Below are positions 35,924-44,964 of a stretch of 64,000 nucleotides of DNA, one piece after another. The DNA comes from Porphyrobacter sp. ULC335 (lineage in GTDB: Bacteria > Pseudomonadota > Alphaproteobacteria > Sphingomonadales > Sphingomonadaceae). The stretch covers positions 434,001 to 498,000 of the forward strand of contig NZ_CP078091.1 in assembly GCF_025917005.1 (NCBI RefSeq), written 5' to 3'. The position numbers and the translations under genes were made by a program. The notes under the pieces are model-generated. The model ran no database searches. It was not told where the DNA came from and saw only the letters and a program-made list of their open reading frames with translations. Positions within the stretch are counted from its first letter, which is position 1. Each line of letters starts with the position of its first letter.

Positions 35924-36310
35924 CTATCGCCTCACCCGCCACCACGGCATCAGCGCGAACACCACCTGCCCTGCCAGCCCCAGCAGCGCGTGTGGCTGTC
36001 GCGGTCCTGCGAGCCATTGCGCCGGGCTCTGTCCCGTCAGGACCGAAGCGAGCGCGCACTCCGCCGCCATCAGGATGGCGAAGGCAAGCGCGCCTGCGGC
36101 AAGCGCCTCGCCGCGGCTCGCAATCGCAAATCGGCGCACCAGCCATCCCGCGGCGAACCAGCTTGCGGTCAGGATCACCGGCAACTCGAGCATAGTCGCG
36201 GGTAGCAGACCAATCGCCGGGGCAACCCACAGCACCCGCAGCGTGCCGAGCACAAACCCCAGCGCAAAAACAATCGCCCAGTAGGCCGCCCCTGCCATTG
36301 CCACCCGCAT
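35924..36310 (-). CDS. Small membrane protein, 128 aa
   Basis: Four hydrophobic helices (about 5-24, 28-50, 65-90 and 106-122) with basic cytosolic ends. Length and topology resemble small integral membrane proteins common in this order. No family recognised. Divergent from the ferritin-like gene at 36452. Confidence 0.75.
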   Translation of the reverse strand: MRVAMAGAAYWAIVFALGFVLGTLRVLWVAPAIGLLPATMLELPVILTASWFAAGWLVRRFAIASRGEALAAGALAFAILMAAECALASVLTGQSPAQWLAGPRQPHALLGLAGQVVFALMPWWRVRR

Positions 36311-36451
36311 CGCCTGCCCTCCCTTCGCTTTGCCGCAACGCCCCTGCGCCTCGTCCTGTCACGGCAGAATACCACACCCATGACAGGACATCTGCGCTGG
36401 ATGCGGCCCAAGACCTGATGGGGGCTTATGCTATCACCGGAGACGAACACC

Positions 36452-36952
36452 ATGACCATCAGCACGCTGAAGGATCTCTATATCGACCAGCTTCAGGACC
36501 TCTACAGCGCCAACCGTCAGGCCCTGAAGGCGACCCGCGAGCTGAAGGACGCGGCGAGCTCTGCCCAGTTGCGCACCGCGCTTGAGGCCGGGGCAGATGG
36601 CATCGAACAGGGCATGGACCATCTCAAGACCCTGATCGAAAACCATAATGCCAACCCGCGCGGCGAGCATTGCCGCGGCATGGAAGGCCTTGTCGCCGAA
36701 GCCCGCGCGCATGGTGTGGAAGCGGATTTCTCGGACGAGGATGTGCGCGATGCATCGATCATCGCGCAGTACCAGCGGATGACGCATTACGGCATCTCGG
36801 GCTACGGGACGGTGGCCGCCTTTGCGCGCCGGCTTGGGCTGGAGAATGACGCCAGCGTGCTCGCGCAGTGCCTCGAGGACACCCGCGGCGGCGACAAGAA
36901 GATGACCGCTATCGCTTCGGGCGAGGTCAACCCGGCGGCTGCCGAAGCCTGA
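36452..36952 (+). CDS. YciE/DUF892-type ferritin-like protein
   Basis: 166 residues of four-helix bundle. The start TISTLKDLYIDQLQDLYSANRQALK is the DUF892 hallmark, and paired Glu/His-type ligands occur along the helices (E-H-C in GEHCRG, YQRMTHYGISGYG). Related proteins are stress-induced and bind iron or protect DNA; the precise role is not established. I chose the ATG at 36452 because the eight upstream codons lack a ribosome-binding site. It ends 22 bases before parS site 2. Confidence 0.88.
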   Translation: MTISTLKDLYIDQLQDLYSANRQALKATRELKDAASSAQLRTALEAGADGIEQGMDHLKTLIENHNANPRGEHCRGMEGLVAEARAHGVEADFSDEDVRDASIIAQYQRMTHYGISGYGTVAAFARRLGLENDASVLAQCLEDTRGGDKKMTAIASGEVNPAAAEA

Positions 36953-36964
36953 CCGGACAGGCGG

Positions 36965-37000
36965 CCTGCGTCATTGTTTCACGTGAAACAGTGACGCAGG
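36965..37000. other. parS: parS site 2, inside a 36-bp palindrome
   Basis: TGTTTCACGTGAAACA at 36975-36990 is identical to parS site 1 and to the bacterial parS consensus. It is flanked by 9-bp perfect arms, CCTGCGTCA (36965-36973) and TGACGCAGG (36992-37000), giving a long dyad that could also act as a terminator between the convergent genes at 36952 and 37085. Confidence 0.9.
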
Positions 37001-37011
37001 CGCCATGCTGA

Positions 37012-37064
37012 AGGGGGTCTGGAAGGGGTCTAAGGGGGGTCTAACGGGGGTCTATACCCGCCTG
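37012..37064. repeat. GGGGTCTA tandem repeats beside parS 2
   Basis: Four imperfect GGGGTCTA-type units in about 50 bp, between parS site 2 and the maeB stop. The inverted form lies near parS site 1 at 11541-11573. Confidence 0.75.
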
Positions 37065-37084
37065 CACCTCCGCAAGACGCCGTC

Positions 37085-39346
37085 TCAGCCGACCACGCCC
37101 GCGCCTGCGAGCACTGCCAGTGTCAACACATCGGGCACGCTCGCGGTCATCGGCACGATCTGCACCGGCTTGGCCATTCCGATCATCATCGGCCCGATCG
37201 TGGCATTGCTGCCCAATTCGCGCAGCAGCTTGGCCGAAAGGTTGGCCGATTGCAGCCCCGGCATGATCAGCACATTGGCCGGACCGGACAGGCGGCTGAA
37301 CGGATAGAGCGCCATGACCTTGGGGTTGAGCGCGGCATCGGGCGCCATTTCGCCTTCGTACTCGAAGCCCGGATCCTCGCGGTCGAGGATCGCCACCGCT
37401 TCGCGGATGGCGCCGAGCCACTGGCCCGAGGGGTTGCCGAAGGTCGAGTAGCTGAGGAACGCCACCCGCGGTTCATGCCCCATGCGCCGGGCGACCGCCG
37501 CCGTTTCCTTGGCAATATGCGCCAGTTCCGCCGCGTTGGGCCGTTCGTTGATCGTGGTGTCGGCAAGGAACGTCGTGTGGTTCTTGCCGATCATCATGTG
37601 AATGCCGAACGGCAGCGCGCCGACCTTGGGGTCGAGCACCAGGTTCACCTCGCGCACGGTCTGGGCGAAGGTGCGGGTCATCCCGGTGATGATCCCGTCG
37701 CCATGCCCCAGCGCCACCAGCAGCGAAGCGAAGACATTGCGGTCCTGATTGACCATGCGCCGCACATCGCGCTCGGTATATCCGCGCCGCTGGAGCCGCT
37801 TGTAGAGATAATCGACCATCTCCGGCACGTGCTCGCTATCGGCCGAGTTCTGGATTTCGAAGCTGCCCGGATCGCCGACCGAAAGCTGGTGCAGCTTGTC
37901 GAGCACCGCCTTGGTGCGGCCCACCAGAATGGGCGTGCCATAGCCGAAATCGCGGAACTGGATCGCGGCACGCAGCACCACTTCTTCCTCGGCTTCGGCA
38001 AACACCATCCGCTTCGGGTTCGCCTTGGCAATCTCGTAGACGCCCGAAAGCACCGATGTGGTGGGGTTCAGGCGCGAACGCAGCGCGACGCGGTAGGCGT
38101 CGAAATCCTCGATCCGCGCGCGGGCGACGCCCGAATCCATCGCCGCCTTGGCCACGGCGGAGGACACCACCTCGATCAGGCGCGGGTCGAAGGGCGCGGG
38201 GATGATGTAATCGGTGCCGAACTTGTGGTTCTTGCCATAGGCCGACGCGACTTCCTCGGGCACCTGACGGCGCGCCAGTTCCGCGATGGCGTGGGCGGCG
38301 GCGACTTTCATTTCTTCGTTGATGGTGGTCGCCTGCACATCCAGCGCGCCACGGAAGATGAAGGGAAAGCCGAGGACATTGTTGACCTGATTGGGGAAAT
38401 CGCTGCGCCCGGTGGCGATGATCGCATCGGGGCGCATCGCCTTGGCTTCGTCCGGCATGATTTCCGGCACGGGGTTGGCCATGGCGAAGATGATCGGCTT
38501 GTCTGCCATCTTCTTCACCCAGTCGGGCTTCAATGCGCCCGCTGCGGACAGGCCGAGGAAGATGTCCGCGCCCACCAATGCCTCTTCAAGGCTGGTGGCG
38601 GAGGTCTCGACCGCGTGGGCGCTCTTCCACTGGTCCATGCCGTCGCGGCCGGGCGTGATCGGGCCGGTCCGGTCGCACATGATCACGTTTTCATGGCGCA
38701 CGCCCATCGCCTTGATCAGCGCGGTGCAGGCAATCGCCGCCGCGCCTGCGCCGTTCACCACCACCTTCACATCACGGAAATCGCGGCCCGTGATGTAGCA
38801 GGCATTGAGCAGACCGGCGGCGGTAATGATCGCGGTGCCGTGCTGGTCATCATGCATCACCGGGATCTTCATCCGCTCGCGCAGGGCGGCTTCGATGATG
38901 AAGCATTCGGGGGCCTTGATATCCTCAAGATTGATGCCGCCGAAGGTCGGCTCCATCAGTGCGACCGCGTTGATGAAGGCTTCGGGGTCTTCGGTGTCGA
39001 GCTCGATGTCGATCGAATCCACGTCGGCAAAGCGCTTGAACAGCACCGCCTTGCCTTCCATCACCGGCTTGGACGCCAGCGCGCCGAGATTGCCCAGACC
39101 GAGGATCGCGGTGCCGTTGGAGATCACCGCCACAAGGTTCGCCTTGGCGGTGTAGCGCGCGGCGAGCGAGGGATCGGCGGCGATGGCTTCCACCGGCACG
39201 GCCACGCCGGGCGAATAGGCGAGGGAAAGGTCGCGCTGCGAGGTCATCGGCTTGGTCGCGACAATCTCGAGCTTACCGGGGCGGATGGTCTCGTGATAGA
39301 ACAGAGCCTCGCGCGCGGTGAACCCGCCCTTATTCTCTTCGGCCAT
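37085..39346 (-). CDS. maeB: NADP-dependent malic enzyme with phosphotransacetylase-like domain
   Basis: Decarboxylates malate to pyruvate with NADP+. It has 753 residues, the MaeB length. The N-terminal malic-enzyme domain (about 1-420) shows KANLVAVISNGTAILGLGNLGALASKPVMEGK and VVNGAGAAAIACTALI (nucleotide site). The C-terminal third (about 430-753) is a phosphotransacetylase-like domain (ANVLIMPGLQSANLSAKLLRELG), normally regulatory and binding acetyl-CoA. I chose the start MAEENKGGFTAREALFYH over an extended frame. Divergent from mutS. Confidence 0.96.
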   Translation of the reverse strand: MAEENKGGFTAREALFYHETIRPGKLEIVATKPMTSQRDLSLAYSPGVAVPVEAIAADPSLAARYTAKANLVAVISNGTAILGLGNLGALASKPVMEGKAVLFKRFADVDSIDIELDTEDPEAFINAVALMEPTFGGINLEDIKAPECFIIEAALRERMKIPVMHDDQHGTAIITAAGLLNACYITGRDFRDVKVVVNGAGAAAIACTALIKAMGVRHENVIMCDRTGPITPGRDGMDQWKSAHAVETSATSLEEALVGADIFLGLSAAGALKPDWVKKMADKPIIFAMANPVPEIMPDEAKAMRPDAIIATGRSDFPNQVNNVLGFPFIFRGALDVQATTINEEMKVAAAHAIAELARRQVPEEVASAYGKNHKFGTDYIIPAPFDPRLIEVVSSAVAKAAMDSGVARARIEDFDAYRVALRSRLNPTTSVLSGVYEIAKANPKRMVFAEAEEEVVLRAAIQFRDFGYGTPILVGRTKAVLDKLHQLSVGDPGSFEIQNSADSEHVPEMVDYLYKRLQRRGYTERDVRRMVNQDRNVFASLLVALGHGDGIITGMTRTFAQTVREVNLVLDPKVGALPFGIHMMIGKNHTTFLADTTINERPNAAELAHIAKETAAVARRMGHEPRVAFLSYSTFGNPSGQWLGAIREAVAILDREDPGFEYEGEMAPDAALNPKVMALYPFSRLSGPANVLIMPGLQSANLSAKLLRELGSNATIGPMMIGMAKPVQIVPMTASVPDVLTLAVLAGAGVVG

Positions 39347-39492
39347 GCTGCTGATCCCTATTGCAGTCCGTAACGTCATGCGCCGCTTAGCCTCACACAG
39401 GCCGATGCGATAGGCCGGAAATCGCAAGGGGTCGGGGGAAAGCTGCAAGTGTCAAGATTTCCGAATCGGGTCAGCCCGCGCTAGGCGAAGGA

Positions 39493-42165
39493 ATGGCCGC
39501 CCTCGATGACCCCAAGCCGCTCGGCAAACCGACGCCGATGATGGCGCAATACCTCGCCCTGCGCGAGGAAGCGGGCGATGCGCTGCTGTTCTACCGGATG
39601 GGCGATTTCTTCGAGCTGTTCTTCGAGGACGCGCGCACGGCGGCGCAGATTCTCGACATCGCGCTGACCACGCGGGGCGAACATGGCGGCGCACCGATCC
39701 CGATGTGCGGGGTGCCGGTGCATTCGGCAGAGGGCTATCTGGCGCGGCTCATCAAGGCCGGCTGCCGGGTGGCGATTGCCGAACAGGTCGAAACGCCGGA
39801 CGAAGCCAAGGCGCGGGCCAAGCGCGAAGGCACGCCGTCCTCCAAGGTGCTGGTGGGCCGCGCGATTGTGCGGCTGGTCACGGCGGGGACGCTGACAGAG
39901 GAAGCCCTGCTCGAACCGCGCCGCGCCAATGTGCTGGCGGCGCTGGCGGAATTGCGCGGGAGCATCGGGATTGCCGCTGTGGACGTCTCGACCGGTGCGA
40001 TGGTGCTGGAAGAATGCGCGGCGGATCAGCTGGGCGCGGCGTTGGCGCGGCTTTCTCCGAGCGAAGTCGTGGTGCCGGAAGATTGGCAACATGGCCCCGA
40101 TGAGGCCATCTACCGCCCGCGCAGCACCTTCGCGAGCGATGCCGGGGCCGAGCGGCTGAAGGCGGTGCACGGTGTGGCGACGCTCGATGCCTTTGGCGCT
40201 TTCACCCGCGCGATGCTGGCGGCGGCGGGCGGCTTGATCGCCTATCTCGACCATGTCGGGCGCGGGAAACTGCCGCTGTTGCTCCCTCCGGTGGCGCGTG
40301 AGGCGCAATCGGGCATGGCAATGGACGCGGCGACCCGGGCGAGCCTCGAAATCCTTGAAAGCACCAACGGGGGCTCCCGGGCGGGCAGCCTGATCGGCGC
40401 GGTGGATCGCTGCGTCACCGGCGCAGGGTCGCGGCTGCTGGCCGAGGATCTGTCCGCCCCGTTGCTCGATGCCGCGGCCATCGAGGCGCGCCTCGCGCTG
40501 GTGCAGTTCTGGCACGACCGCCCGATCGAGCGCGCGCAGTTGCGCGACACGCTGCGCGCCATTCCGGACCTCGGCCGCGCGCTGGGACGCGTGGTGGCGG
40601 GACGGGGCAGCCCGCGCGATCTCGGCCAACTGCGCGACGGATTGTCGGAAGCGATGCGCCTGCATCACTGGCTCAGCGGCGCGCCGGATCGGCCCGCGCT
40701 GCTCGATCAGGTGCTGTCGCGCCTGACCGGACACGGGGCGCTGACCGACTGGCTGGCCCGCGCGCTAGTGCCGACGCCCCCGACAGAGCGCTCCAGCGGC
40801 GGGTTCATCGCTGACGGCTATGATGCGGCGCTGGACGAATTGCGGGCAACGTCGGGCGATGCGCGCCGGGCGATTGCGGCAATGGAAGCCCGCTACCGCG
40901 ACGAGACCGGCGTCGCCACGCTCAAGATCCGCCACAACGGGGTGCTGGGATATTTCATCGAGGTTGGCGCGCGCCATGCCGATGCGCTGATGGCGCCGGA
41001 CAGCGGCTTCACCCATCGCCAGACGATGGCTGGCGCAGTGCGGTTCAACTCGCTGAAACTGCACGAGGAAGCTGCGCGCATCGCCCAGGCGGGCGGCCAT
41101 GCGCTGGCGGCGGAAGAGGCGCATTTTGAGGAATTGGTGTTCGCAGTCGCCGCCGCGCGCGAGGCCATCGCCGCCACTGCCGCCGCACTCGCCCGGATCG
41201 ACGTTGCCGCGGGCAATGCCGAGCGGGCGAGCGAAGCGGATTGGTGCCGCCCCGAGATTTCCGAAGGGTCAGGCCTCGCCATCACCGCCGGGCGGCATCC
41301 GGTGGTCGAAGCGGCGCTCGCCAAGGCAGGCGAACGGTTCGTGGCGAATGATTGCGTCCTTGGCGCGGCGGACCGCCTGTGGCTGATCGGCGGGCCGAAC
41401 ATGGGCGGCAAGTCGACCTTCCTGCGCCAGAATGCGTTGATCGTTTTGCTGGCGCAGGCGGGCTGCTTCGTGCCTGCAAGCGCGGCCCGGATCGGCCTCG
41501 TCGACTGCCTGTTCAGCCGGGTCGGTGCGGCGGACAATCTGGCGCGCGGGCGCTCCACCTTCATGGTCGAGATGGTCGAAACAGCGGCGATCCTCGCGCA
41601 GGCCACGCCGCGCAGCTTCGTGATCCTCGACGAGGTCGGGCGCGGCACGTCGACCTACGACGGGCTGGCGCTCGCCTGGGCGGTGGCCGAGGCGGTGCAT
41701 TCGCAGATCACCTGCCGCTGCCTGTTCGCCACCCATTATCATGAACTCGCCCGTCTGGCGGAGACCTGCGAGGCGCTCTCGCTCCACCACGTTCGCGCGC
41801 GTGAATGGCAGAGCGATCTGGTGCTGCTGCACGAGCTGGCCGATGGCCCCGCGGACCGGTCCTATGGCCTCGCCGTCGCGCGGCTTGCCGGTGTGCCTGC
41901 GCCGGTGGTGGCGCGGGCCAAGGCGGTGCTCGAAAAGCTCGAAGCGACGCGCGAGGCGACCGGCGGGATTGCGGCGGGGTTGGGCGACCTGCCATTGTTC
42001 GCCAACCTGCATGCCGCCGAGTCCGCGCCCGCATCGCCCGAACAGCAATTGGCCGACGCCCTGCGCACCGCCGATCTCGACGCGCTGACCCCGCGTGAGG
42101 CGCTCGACCTGCTTTACGAATGGAAACGCGGACTGCCCAAGGGCGGCGGCCCTTCGGGGCACTGA
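39493..42165 (+). CDS. mutS: DNA mismatch repair protein MutS
   Basis: Recognises mismatches and small loops. It has 890 residues. Mismatch-reading F-x-E is at 39-41 (DFFELF), the connector, lever and clamp regions follow, and the ATPase has Walker A GGPNMGGKST at about 632-641, Walker B VILDEVGRGTSTYDG and a family FATHYHEL box. The C-terminal helix-turn-helix segment is LTPREALDLLYEWKRGLP. Start MAALDDPKPLGKPTPMMAQY is the family N terminus. Confidence 0.98.
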   Translation: MAALDDPKPLGKPTPMMAQYLALREEAGDALLFYRMGDFFELFFEDARTAAQILDIALTTRGEHGGAPIPMCGVPVHSAEGYLARLIKAGCRVAIAEQVETPDEAKARAKREGTPSSKVLVGRAIVRLVTAGTLTEEALLEPRRANVLAALAELRGSIGIAAVDVSTGAMVLEECAADQLGAALARLSPSEVVVPEDWQHGPDEAIYRPRSTFASDAGAERLKAVHGVATLDAFGAFTRAMLAAAGGLIAYLDHVGRGKLPLLLPPVAREAQSGMAMDAATRASLEILESTNGGSRAGSLIGAVDRCVTGAGSRLLAEDLSAPLLDAAAIEARLALVQFWHDRPIERAQLRDTLRAIPDLGRALGRVVAGRGSPRDLGQLRDGLSEAMRLHHWLSGAPDRPALLDQVLSRLTGHGALTDWLARALVPTPPTERSSGGFIADGYDAALDELRATSGDARRAIAAMEARYRDETGVATLKIRHNGVLGYFIEVGARHADALMAPDSGFTHRQTMAGAVRFNSLKLHEEAARIAQAGGHALAAEEAHFEELVFAVAAAREAIAATAAALARIDVAAGNAERASEADWCRPEISEGSGLAITAGRHPVVEAALAKAGERFVANDCVLGAADRLWLIGGPNMGGKSTFLRQNALIVLLAQAGCFVPASAARIGLVDCLFSRVGAADNLARGRSTFMVEMVETAAILAQATPRSFVILDEVGRGTSTYDGLALAWAVAEAVHSQITCRCLFATHYHELARLAETCEALSLHHVRAREWQSDLVLLHELADGPADRSYGLAVARLAGVPAPVVARAKAVLEKLEATREATGGIAAGLGDLPLFANLHAAESAPASPEQQLADALRTADLDALTPREALDLLYEWKRGLPKGGGPSGH

Positions 42166-42206
42166 CGGCAACCAAGGATTAACCGCATTCCGGTTATGGC
42201 CCTGTC

Positions 42207-42629
42207 ATGTACAAAGCCGTTTTCCAGAACAGCAAATATGCGCTCATCTTCGCGGTGCTCACACTGATCAGCGCAGTGTCGATGGTCGGCACTTCGGAAG
42301 ACGGCGGCGTGGTCGGCAAGGTGACCAGCCTCGTCGAGGCCCGCCGTGACCAGATCGCCAGCAACGCGCAAGCCTATGCCGAATCGCAGAGTGAGGGCGA
42401 CCAGCCTCCCGCAGCCGAGGCGAGCGCCGCGCCTTCGGTGTTCGGCGATTATGGCGGGGGCCCTGCGCAAGGCGCCGCCACGCCGGGCTCCGCCACACCA
42501 GCCAGAAATGTCGGCAACCCGATGACAGCGCGGCTTTCCCCGACCGCCACAGTGGTCGAGCGCGGCTCGAGCTTCCCCACCGGCGAGCCATTCATTTCCG
42601 AACGCGAGATGACGATCGAGCCCGAGTAA
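42207..42629 (+). CDS. Membrane-anchored hypothetical protein, 140 aa
   Basis: One membrane helix near 11-27 (YALIFAVLTLISAVSMV), then a disordered Ala/Pro/Gly/Ser-rich region to the acidic C terminus (ISEREMTIEPE). No recognised domain. It follows mutS by 41 bases on the same strand, and a bidirectional hairpin follows it. Confidence 0.7.
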   Translation: MYKAVFQNSKYALIFAVLTLISAVSMVGTSEDGGVVGKVTSLVEARRDQIASNAQAYAESQSEGDQPPAAEASAAPSVFGDYGGGPAQGAATPGSATPARNVGNPMTARLSPTATVVERGSSFPTGEPFISEREMTIEPE

Positions 42630-42635
42630 GCGGCC

Positions 42636-42665
42636 AAGCGAGGCGAAACGCAGTCCGCCTCGCTT
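42636..42665. terminator. Bidirectional hairpin between convergent genes
   Basis: AAGCGAGGC (42636-42644) pairs with GCCTCGCTT (42657-42665) over a 12-base loop, between the genes ending at 42629 (+) and 42674 (-). There is no long T-run. Confidence 0.5.
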
Positions 42666-42673
42666 GCAGGCAG

Positions 42674-43087
42674 CTATTCTTCCTCGTCGCCCAAAGCGTC
42701 ATCGTCATCGGGCACGGGTATCTCGACGGGATCACCTTCGCCGGGTGCCTGCCATTCCTCGTCATGGTCGTCGGTGGTTTCCCCGCCGAAGGTCTCGGGC
42801 TCGTCATCATGGTTGGGCTCGCCGGCATAGGCCGACATGTCGATGCGACCCTCGCCTTCCATGCGCCGCATCTCTTCAATAAGATCGGCTTTGCTGTCAG
42901 GGGCGGGATCGTAGTCGTTTGATGGCGCCTTGGTGCTTTCGAGCGGGCTGGAGGTGCGGCTGTCCTCGTGGCGGGCATCCTCGGCCACGTCCTGTGCCTG
43001 TTCGCCGTGGCCATCCTGCTCGTCATTGTGCAGTTCGGTCGGCAGGCCTTCGGGACGGGCGGGCTCGTTCTTGTCTTGGTCGATCAT
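42674..43087 (-). CDS. Acidic low-complexity protein, 137 aa
   Basis: Strongly acidic throughout (many Asp/Glu, ending PVPDDDDALGDEEE), without hydrophobic core, so probably disordered. A short ordered segment ADLIEEMRRMEGEGRIDMSAYAGEPNHDD recurs in small proteins of this order. No function assigned. It lies alone between a convergent pair of genes. Confidence 0.7.
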   Translation of the reverse strand: MIDQDKNEPARPEGLPTELHNDEQDGHGEQAQDVAEDARHEDSRTSSPLESTKAPSNDYDPAPDSKADLIEEMRRMEGEGRIDMSAYAGEPNHDDEPETFGGETTDDHDEEWQAPGEGDPVEIPVPDDDDALGDEEE

Positions 43088-43172
43088 CGCGCTTCTCCTT
43101 CACCGCACCTGACCGGGCGGAGAGGAGAATTGTTGCATCGCTTTCGGCAAGCCGCGCGGCGCGTGCGACGGA

Positions 43173-44042
43173 TCAGCGAGTGGGGACCGGAACTTCGCCC
43201 GTATAGTCGTAGAAGCCGCGCCCGGTCTTGCGGCCCAGCCACCCGGCCTCGACATATTTCACCAGCAGCGGTGCGGGCCGGTACTTGCTGTCGCGGGTGG
43301 TGGTGTAGAGCACGTTGATGATGTCGAGGCAGGTGTCCAGGCCGACGAAATCGGCCAGTTGCAGCGGCCCCATCGGGTGGTTGAGGCCAAGGCGGCAGCC
43401 CTTGTCGATATCCTCGATCCCCGCCGTCGACTGGCCGAGCACGAAGACCGCCTCGTTGATCATCGGCAGCAGGATGCGGTTGACGACAAAGCCGGGTTCG
43501 TCCTGGCTCAGCACCACTTCTTTGCCCAGACCCTTGGCGAAGGCCGTGACCCGGTCGGTGGTGTCGGCTGCGGTGGCGAGGCCGGGGATCACCTCGATCA
43601 GGCCCATCACCGGCACCGGATTAAAGAAGTGCAGCCCGATGAAGCGCGCCGGATCGGGCGAGTGGTTGGCCATGCGCGTGATCGGGATCGACGAGGTGTT
43701 CGATGCCATGATCGCCGCGGAATTGAGCACCTTGCCCGCGCTCTCGAAGATCACGTTCTTGATCTCCTCGCGCTCGGTCGCGGCCTCGATGATCAGGTCG
43801 GCCTCGGCGAAGGGGGCGTAATCGGCAACGGGGGTGATGCGGGCGAGCAGCGCCTCGGCCTCGGCGGCTTCGATCTTGCCGCGACCCATCAGCTTTGCCA
43901 GCGCCTTTTCGACATTGGCCTTGCCCGCTTCCGCACGGGCGAGGTCGACGTCGGTCAGCATGACCTTCATGCCGTTGGCGGCAACGGTCTGGGCGATGCC
44001 GGTGCCCATCTGTCCGGCTCCGATAACAGCGATGTTGCGCAT
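43173..44042 (-). CDS. 3-hydroxyacyl-CoA (3-hydroxybutyryl-CoA) dehydrogenase
   Basis: Oxidises 3-hydroxyacyl-CoA with NAD(P). It has 289 residues. The Rossmann motif GAGQMGTGIA is at 7-16, the family segment LIIEAATEREEIK with its Glu, the catalytic His in GLHFFNPVPVMGLIEVI, and a dimer region ending RPAPLLVKYVEAGWLGRKTGRGFYDY. I chose the start MRNIAVIGAG; a longer frame exists. A role in butyrate or polyhydroxybutyrate metabolism is likely, in line with the acetoacetate CoA-transferase in the window. Confidence 0.94.
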   Translation of the reverse strand: MRNIAVIGAGQMGTGIAQTVAANGMKVMLTDVDLARAEAGKANVEKALAKLMGRGKIEAAEAEALLARITPVADYAPFAEADLIIEAATEREEIKNVIFESAGKVLNSAAIMASNTSSIPITRMANHSPDPARFIGLHFFNPVPVMGLIEVIPGLATAADTTDRVTAFAKGLGKEVVLSQDEPGFVVNRILLPMINEAVFVLGQSTAGIEDIDKGCRLGLNHPMGPLQLADFVGLDTCLDIINVLYTTTRDSKYRPAPLLVKYVEAGWLGRKTGRGFYDYTGEVPVPTR

Positions 44043-44121
44043 GGGTGGTGTCGTCCTTCGCAAGTGCAGCAAGAGCGCCGCCCTAGCGGGGAAGAATGCG
44101 GCTGGCTAGCAGCCTATTTGG

Positions 44122-44697
44122 CTAGCGGTTTGCGCCCGGGACCCACTTCACATCCGCGCGGCCATCATCATTCGCCACCCGGGCGAGCACGAACAGCAGG
44201 TCGGAAAGGCGGTTAATATAGGCGAGCGCCGCCGGATTGACCGGCACCTCGGCTGCCAGCATCACCATCGCCCGCTCGGCCGCACGGGTCGTGGCGCGGG
44301 CGACATGGACGCGCGCCGCCGCCTCGCTCCCGCCGGGGAGGACAAAGCTGGTCAGCGGCTCAAGCCGTTCGTTGAGCGCGTCGATCTGCCCCTCGATCCA
44401 CTCGGGCTGCGCCGGGACGATGCGCAGCACCATTTCCGAAGGGGTGAAGTCATCATCCTGTGCCGGTGTCGCAAGATCGGCGCCCAGATCGAACAGGTCA
44501 TTTTGCACCCGCGTCAGCAGCGCGCGCTCGGCATCGTCGGTCAGCGCGCAGATGGCGAGGCCGATGGCGGAGTTCGCTTCATCCACCAGCCCCATCGCGG
44601 CGATCCGCGCGGAATGCTTCGGGCAGCGCGAGCCATCGACGAGCCCCGTGGTCCCGTCATCCCCGGTGCGGGTGTAAATCTTGTTGAGCTTGACCAT
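44122..44697 (-). CDS. PduO-type cob(I)alamin adenosyltransferase
   Basis: Makes adenosylcobalamin from cob(I)alamin and ATP. It has 191 residues. The ATP motif YTRTGDDGTTGLVDG is near the N terminus and VARATTRAAERAMVML is the conserved helix. Typical three-helix trimeric enzyme. It lies 12 bases after the HIG1-type gene, in one transcript with it. Confidence 0.95.
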   Translation of the reverse strand: MVKLNKIYTRTGDDGTTGLVDGSRCPKHSARIAAMGLVDEANSAIGLAICALTDDAERALLTRVQNDLFDLGADLATPAQDDDFTPSEMVLRIVPAQPEWIEGQIDALNERLEPLTSFVLPGGSEAAARVHVARATTRAAERAMVMLAAEVPVNPAALAYINRLSDLLFVLARVANDDGRADVKWVPGANR

Positions 44698-44709
44698 CAG
44701 GCGAAGGGC

Positions 44710-44940
44710 TTAGCGGGAAACCGCCAGAAGGATGGCCACCACCGCGATCGCCAGCCCCTGATACTTGATGCGGGCAAACATCGCCTTGTTCTGGGCGAGC
44801 TGCATATCGGTCGCGGTGGAGCCTTCGCCCGTTTCGAGGTCGATCTTGGTCGTACGCAGGAAGGCGATAATGCCGCGGATCAGCGAATAAGCGGTCAGCC
44901 CCATGAGGACGACAAGCACAAGGATGAGGAAAACGTTCAT
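44710..44940 (-). CDS. HIG1-domain twin-helix membrane protein
   Basis: 76 residues with two membrane helices (about 3-25 and 59-75) joined by a polar loop containing ATDMQLAQNKAMFARIKYQGLA, the HIG1 signature Q..xR.KYQ.xA. Small proteins of this kind associate with cytochrome oxidase complexes in mitochondria and alphaproteobacteria. It is followed at 12 bases by the adenosyltransferase gene. Confidence 0.88.
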   Translation of the reverse strand: MNVFLILVLVVLMGLTAYSLIRGIIAFLRTTKIDLETGEGSTATDMQLAQNKAMFARIKYQGLAIAVVAILLAVSR

Positions 44941-44964
44941 GGGCTTATAATGGTCGCTCGGGCG

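Noticed and set aside
37250-39373. A 707-codon plus-strand frame opposite maeB
   Set aside because: Codon shadow of maeB.
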